Assembly: GCA_936450465.1 (NCBI GenBank)
Contig: OW388296.1
Location: 12,149,867 to 12,213,866, forward strand
From: Gibbula magus
Lineage: Eukaryota; Mollusca; Gastropoda; Trochida; Trochidae
Direction: 5' to 3'
Length of the DNA: 64,000 bases
Below the pieces are notes generated by a model, which did not search any database, was not told the DNA's origin, and saw nothing but the letters and a program-made list of their open reading frames with translations. A program made the position numbers and the translations under genes. Numbering within the stretch: the stretch's first letter is position 1; the number at the start of each line of letters is the position of its first letter. Below, piece after piece: positions 59,160 to 64,000 of this stretch.

Positions 59160-60782
59160 ATGTCATCAGATCAACAAGACCAAACTATTGCTGACCGAAT
59201 CCTGTTCTGGGGGAAAACAGATCCAGATACTCCTGCCTTCATCTTCTGGAGTGAAGATAGCACACGTGAGTTGACCAGGGGAGATGTCCTGGATCTGTCC
59301 AGTCGATTCGCCCACAGACTGATCAGATGTGGTGTTAAGCCAGGAGATGTGGTGTGTATTTCTCTCCCCAACTGTCCAGAGAGAATAGTGGCTGAGTTTG
59401 GTGTCCAGTTAGCTGGAGCTGTGTCCATGAACGGACAGGTTCTTCGGGCAGATGGAGAAGATCTCATTGCCTCGCTGATCAAAGCAGAATGTGTGTGCAT
59501 TATAGTCGATCCAGATCAAGTCAAGGGCGCTTGGGATTCATGCAAACCCCATTTTGAAGAGTGTTTCTATTCAGATAGTCATGCTGATGTCAAAAGCAAA
59601 CGAATTCCATCCATCAAATCAGCTGTGTTTGTAACCTTTCACCTTTTGCTTGATTTAAAGAAGGAAGACGTCCTCGTATACAAGAAAGGGAATCCATCTT
59701 CAACTGCTGTCATCTTTACAACATCGGGCAGTACAGGGTATTCGAAACTCGTTGCACACAGTCATAAAAACTTGCTTTTTATGTCACAATTTCTCAGCGA
59801 TGTCGTCGAATGGAAAAATGGATTGACGTACTTAAACTGCTCGCCACTTGGATGGATTGGGGGTTACCCTTTTCTGTACCTCAATACTGGTTGCATGAGG
59901 GTTTTAGTCGATGAATCGATCAAACAAACACGTGACAAAAACTTCCTCATGTGGAACATTATTCTTCAAATGAATATCAATGTAACTCTTATGAAGCCCA
60001 GTATGCTTCTGTCAGCTCCAACCCAACGGAAACCTGACAACAGACAGCTTCACATTTTAACAGGTGGTCAGCCAATCAAATCTCACCATTTGCAAGCTGT
60101 TAAATATCACGTACAGAAAGTCACAGTAGGCTATGGTTCAACAGAAATCGGAGACATTACAACGGTAACAATTCCAGTTGAGCGTCTTGAAACTTTTACA
60201 GACATTATGGCTGGTTTCCCAGCAAAGGGGGTTCAACATAGGATTGTTGACCAAAACTATCAAGTTCTTCCCATCATGGAAAAGGGTGAGATTCTAGTAA
60301 AGTCACCAACGCTCTGCTTACCTTATCTTGGATCAGAATCACAGGATTCCTTCCTGCCTGATGGTTGGTTCAGAACTGGAGATATTGGCTATCTGAGAGA
60401 AGATGGTTGTCTCTTTGTAGAAGGAAGAAGTTCTGACGCAATCATGCATGGAGCGTACATCCTGTATCCTGCCTGGTGGGAACAGAAGCTTGTCAAGTGT
60501 CCTGGAGTGAAGGAAGCTGTCATTGTCCCAGTTCCAGATAAAGTTCTTCACCACGAGATTTGTGCCTGCATCAACCTTGATGATACGACTGACGTCAAGC
60601 CTTCACCTGAGGACATCATCACTTTCTGCAAACAGGAAACCGTTCTGGACGAGACCTCAAGCCTCAACATACTTCCAAAGTATGTTCTCTTCTTTGATGA
60701 GTTTCCAAAAACGAATACAGATAAGCTTCACCGAAGAGTTTTAGCAGATATCGCTTCTGAGAGGCTTGGCCTTTCTGAATAA
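59160..60782 (+). CDS. Acyl-CoA synthetase-like AMP-binding enzyme, copy 6 (type B, intact)
   Basis: 540 residues, uninterrupted, starting MSSDQQDQ after the predicted acceptor. All landmarks are at the copy 3 positions (loop 187-196, YGSTE 325-329, TGD 406-408, GR 422-423, K522). By hand count it differs from copy 3 by 13 amino acids and about 8 silent sites. It keeps Gly331 where copy 3 has Arg, but has Tyr for Asp at 367, Val for Ala at 158 and Asp for Glu at 214. Surrounding DNA is nearly identical to that of copy 3 for several kb on each side, so this is the youngest duplicate pair visible. Confidence 0.93.
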   Translation: MSSDQQDQTIADRILFWGKTDPDTPAFIFWSEDSTRELTRGDVLDLSSRFAHRLIRCGVKPGDVVCISLPNCPERIVAEFGVQLAGAVSMNGQVLRADGEDLIASLIKAECVCIIVDPDQVKGAWDSCKPHFEECFYSDSHADVKSKRIPSIKSAVFVTFHLLLDLKKEDVLVYKKGNPSSTAVIFTTSGSTGYSKLVAHSHKNLLFMSQFLSDVVEWKNGLTYLNCSPLGWIGGYPFLYLNTGCMRVLVDESIKQTRDKNFLMWNIILQMNINVTLMKPSMLLSAPTQRKPDNRQLHILTGGQPIKSHHLQAVKYHVQKVTVGYGSTEIGDITTVTIPVERLETFTDIMAGFPAKGVQHRIVDQNYQVLPIMEKGEILVKSPTLCLPYLGSESQDSFLPDGWFRTGDIGYLREDGCLFVEGRSSDAIMHGAYILYPAWWEQKLVKCPGVKEAVIVPVPDKVLHHEICACINLDDTTDVKPSPEDIITFCKQETVLDETSSLNILPKYVLFFDEFPKTNTDKLHRRVLADIASERLGLSE

Positions 60783-62972
60783 AGAGAGGTTTGTTTGGAG
60801 ACCCAAACTTTTTGTATAATCAGGATGTTCATGAAAATACTCTGTTGGAACTTTTCACAAGAATTACCCTCATGGTCTGACAACCTCACATTTTCTCAAA
60901 AATGTTATATTTGTCGTGTGCTAAGTTTTTCTATTACCTTAATCAATATATACTCTTACAGAAAGAAATTTGACAATGACTCAAATTTTGATATATTTCA
61001 TAAAAATTGTTTGGAGGACACAGAAAGCAGCACTCAAACTTTGTTTTCGGTTCCAAGCAAACAATCCTCAAAACATTAATCATTTCACACAGCACATACA
61101 CATACACAATAGAGTTAATTTAACAGGGGTAAGAAAATTGAAGTTCGACCTCCTTCAGTTTTGTAACATCCTGTTTTGATCTGACATTCCACATATTCCA
61201 GGAATCTGCATCTTAAGCTGAGGAAAAATGAAAGAGACATTTAACCGTATAAGTAAGTGATGTTTGTATCGATATTCAACAATTCATCGTCTAATGGATT
61301 TTCTTAAATGTTCTGTTGACGATTACATAACAAATTAAGTAATTAAGGTAACATTTAGCTTGAAATTATTTCTAATTCTATGTGATGTTACTCAGGAATA
61401 TATGGCATTGTTTCCTCAAAAGATAATAGCAAAGATATGTTTAACCTGTCACATTGATAGTAAATTATACATAACAAAAGTTGGTATTTTGTGAATCAAT
61501 TTTATCAAGACTAATTTATTCAGAAATCACACTATAGCAGACTTTCTTTATCTGGTTGTGTGCCTCTGATTCAATTCGTACAACCTATATGTATTGGCTG
61601 TTTCATGTGTGGATGTTATTCATGTTGAGGTTACAAATAAAAGAACATTTATAGAATACTGTATAAACTGTAGCTATGCTGTATGTCTTTACTTACACCG
61701 TGGTAATGTTTGCTTATGTGTGCACTGATTGCAATTCTCTGCTTTTCAATGACTAGTAAAAACGTTTGAATATGAATAGTTTGTAGTAAGTGAAACTTTG
61801 AATTAAAAAAAAGTAACACTTATCATTTCATATTTATTAATAGTGGTAAAATCATTATCTCAGTTGTCTTTTAGGAACGAATACAAAACCATTTCTTTTT
61901 CTTATGGCATAGATGAAACACACATATTACAGAATCTTATGGTCCTATTAGACCAATAACAACTGACAATCCAACATCTAACCGCAATACGACTACCACC
62001 AATTACTTGAGAATTCCTTAAAAATACAGTTTATAACAAATGTTTTCTGTATATAAGTACGGATTGTATTTTTACATCTTGTTGATGGCATAACATAGTC
62101 AATTGCATTTTGATAGTTACACGTGGTTCCCCCCTATATATGCATTCTTGCCCAATTGATCGTTGAAGATAAAATCATTTAATTTCTTTGATTAATCAAT
62201 GAGACCCTTTCCATAACATGGTTAACTTTTCCTTCGCAAACTGAGACTATTAGGTATGCATTGTGTATGTCAATTATAAAACAAACAAGCTGTGATTAAT
62301 TTCACAATTGAGTTCATTTGCATAGAGACCGAATTCATCCATCATAAATTTGTCTTTCACATAATAATCCCATTAATCAGTTCTGACATTAAAATCACAA
62401 ATTAAAATAACAACCAGATTGAGACAAATATTTTAAAAAGATTTTGTAAATAAGTGTGAATAATTGTCAAGCTGCATAGTTTGAAACTCTTTTGCCGTCT
62501 AAAATCGTTAACAAACCAGCTTAACTTTAAGGTTCCCAACATTTCCAATTGTCAAAATTTGACTGTCTGAACATTATAGAATCTTTATTAAACAGGTCCA
62601 TTTTTCATCAACAGTGTTTTGTGAGAAACATTAAAAATCAAATTATATTTGGATACCAATAACGAACGGAAATGGTGTGTGAAATGGTTTATGCATTATG
62701 GTAAACATATTTCCTCTTAATCATAATATAAATGAATGATATAATAAACATTTGACGTTATCTCCCTTTGTCAATCACGTTTCAAAAGTTCTCAACTTCA
62801 GCATCAAATAACTCAGCAAATAGATCCGTGATATATATTTTTTAATTTTTATTATTTTCCAAAAGTTTGTTTTCAACAATTGTTTTTCATCATGTTTGAA
62901 TTATTTTTCATTTATTTTTCTTCTTGAACAGGACATTGAAGTTATTTCTGCAGAATCCATTGTTAACATTGT
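60783..62972 (+). repeat. Copy 6 3' flank
   Basis: Near-identical to 28042-30239; ends at the same DIRS insertion point. Confidence 0.85.
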
Positions 62973-64000
62973 ATTATTTAAATACCTATCTGTTGACTAG
63001 ACCTACTTTGCCTTACCTCCTATAGGTAATGCTATTTCAACCTTAACACAGACGAACTTGAAGAGTGGAGAAGGGGTGCATAAAATCCCTTATCCAAGGG
63101 CCGGTAAGTCTAGGTGGTCTCGTGACGTCACTACCTGTTCAGGTCACTCTCCTATTAGTTGCAGAGCAAGACAGACGTGTTTGTTTTGTTCTGAGACTTG
63201 GTATTTTTAGCGACTTTGTTGATAACTTGCTAGCTATCTCTTCCTATTTTGAGGGATATTTTCAACTGCTATATCTACAATTCGTCGTTAGCAGATTGTT
63301 TAACAATCTGTTTTAGTAGGTGTTGGGGTACAAGGGCCTTGTTGATATGTGCTGGATGTGTGGCTGCCCGAGAGGTGGCTGCTTGCCTTGCACGTGCAGC
63401 TCGTGTCTTTGTGTTTCTCTCACCTGTCTTCATTGACTGCTTCGGTTCGCACGCCTTGTAAGGCGTACCCTCCGCCAGTCACCTTCAACTGTTGGTTGTT
63501 GACTCACTTCGCCATACGCCTGTGACTTGCTTCGCTTGTCATTCGTGTCCGCCAGTCATACGCCTTCGGTCCGTATCAACTACCTACACGTTTCGCCAGT
63601 CACTCGCCTAGCTTATCACTACGCGAGCGGACCCTTCGCCAGTCATTCGCCTTTGGCTTGATTCTACTGTACTAGCATCTACTCGCCAGTGTCTCGCTTA
63701 CGCCAGTCACTCGCTTCGCTTGTCTATCGCCTTAGGTTGAAATCAACTTGACTCGCTCCGTCTCGCCAGTGATTCGCTTCGCCAGTTATTGGCTTCGCCT
63801 ACCATTCGCCTTTGGCTCGATTCTACTTGACTCGCATCTACCCGCCAGCGAACCCCCCTTCGACAGTATTCCCCTTTGGCTCGATTCTACTTGACTCGCA
63901 TCTACTCGCCAGCGTCTCGCTTACGCCAGTCACTCGCTTCGTAAGAGGTCGCCAGGGTTAGTTGTGTCGGTCCTCATGGGCCTTCATTAAAACCTTCCGC
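62973..64000 (+). mobile_element. DIRS-type element, second copy (3' part outside window)
   Basis: Inserted at the same ATT as the 30240 copy. The left end and inverted terminal repeat are present (62990-63152). The internal array has lost about 300 bp (acccgccagcgaacccccc at about 63840) and has about 40 extra bases at 63600-63645 (tagcttatcactacgcgagcgg). The recombinase frame is just entered (tcggtcctcatggg at about 63968) when the window ends. Confidence 0.9.

Overview
This window is animal nuclear DNA. It is AT-rich, full of transposon debris, and has no operons or ribosome-binding sites. The mix of repeats (a tRNA-derived SINE, DIRS, Penelope-like and Ty3/Gypsy-like retroelements, Tc1-like debris, and TIR elements carrying CCGTCCGT strings and beginning ATCCCC(C)GCCA) suggests a lophotrochozoan, most likely a mollusc and perhaps a bivalve. 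That assignment is inference. No species can be named from the sequence alone.

The only host genes I can support are six copies of one gene on the + strand: 1-1131 (5' cut by the window edge), 10043-11665 (broken), 26419-28041, 41884-43357 (broken), 48276-49895 and 59160-60782. Each encodes an acyl-CoA synthetase-like adenylate-forming enzyme (ANL superfamily, AMP-binding) of about 540 residues in a single coding exon. In the copies whose 5' end is visible, a splice-acceptor-like sequence lies 7 bases before the ATG, so a non-coding 5' exon is likely. Two upstream/N-terminal types exist: type A (starts MSYYEDQ; copies 2 and 5) and type B (starts MSSDQQDQ; copies 3, 4 and 6). Variants along the gene are reshuffled between copies, which points to gene conversion or unequal crossing-over.

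The array grew by segmental duplication. Each gene carries about 2 kb of homologous 3' flank, and the intervals share further blocks. Interval 3-4 (28-41.9 kb) and interval 5-6 (50-59 kb) are two versions of one unit: 3' flank, Penelope-like remnant, Gypsy-like gag/pol remnant on the - strand, a 54-bp-arm palindrome, an unidentified block, and the type B upstream region. Copies 3 and 6 with their surroundings are the closest pair and share one DIRS insertion at the same nucleotide.

Because the units are paralogous, several insertions can be read against an empty site in another unit. Examples are the 2.7-kb DIRS element (30240-32975), which integrated at a 3-bp ATT crossover with no further duplication, a 490-bp TTAA-flanked MITE (12518-13007), and a Penelope-like element nested in an older one (about 33680-34720). 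Interval 1-2 carries a 39-bp satellite split by a 3-kb inverted-repeat structure. Interval 2-3 is longest and has the most sequence I cannot assign (17.6-24.4 kb).

I see no wholly new genetic system. The most informative signals are the DIRS integration footprint, the mosaic structure of the ANL copies, and the alternating repeat array inside the DIRS element.
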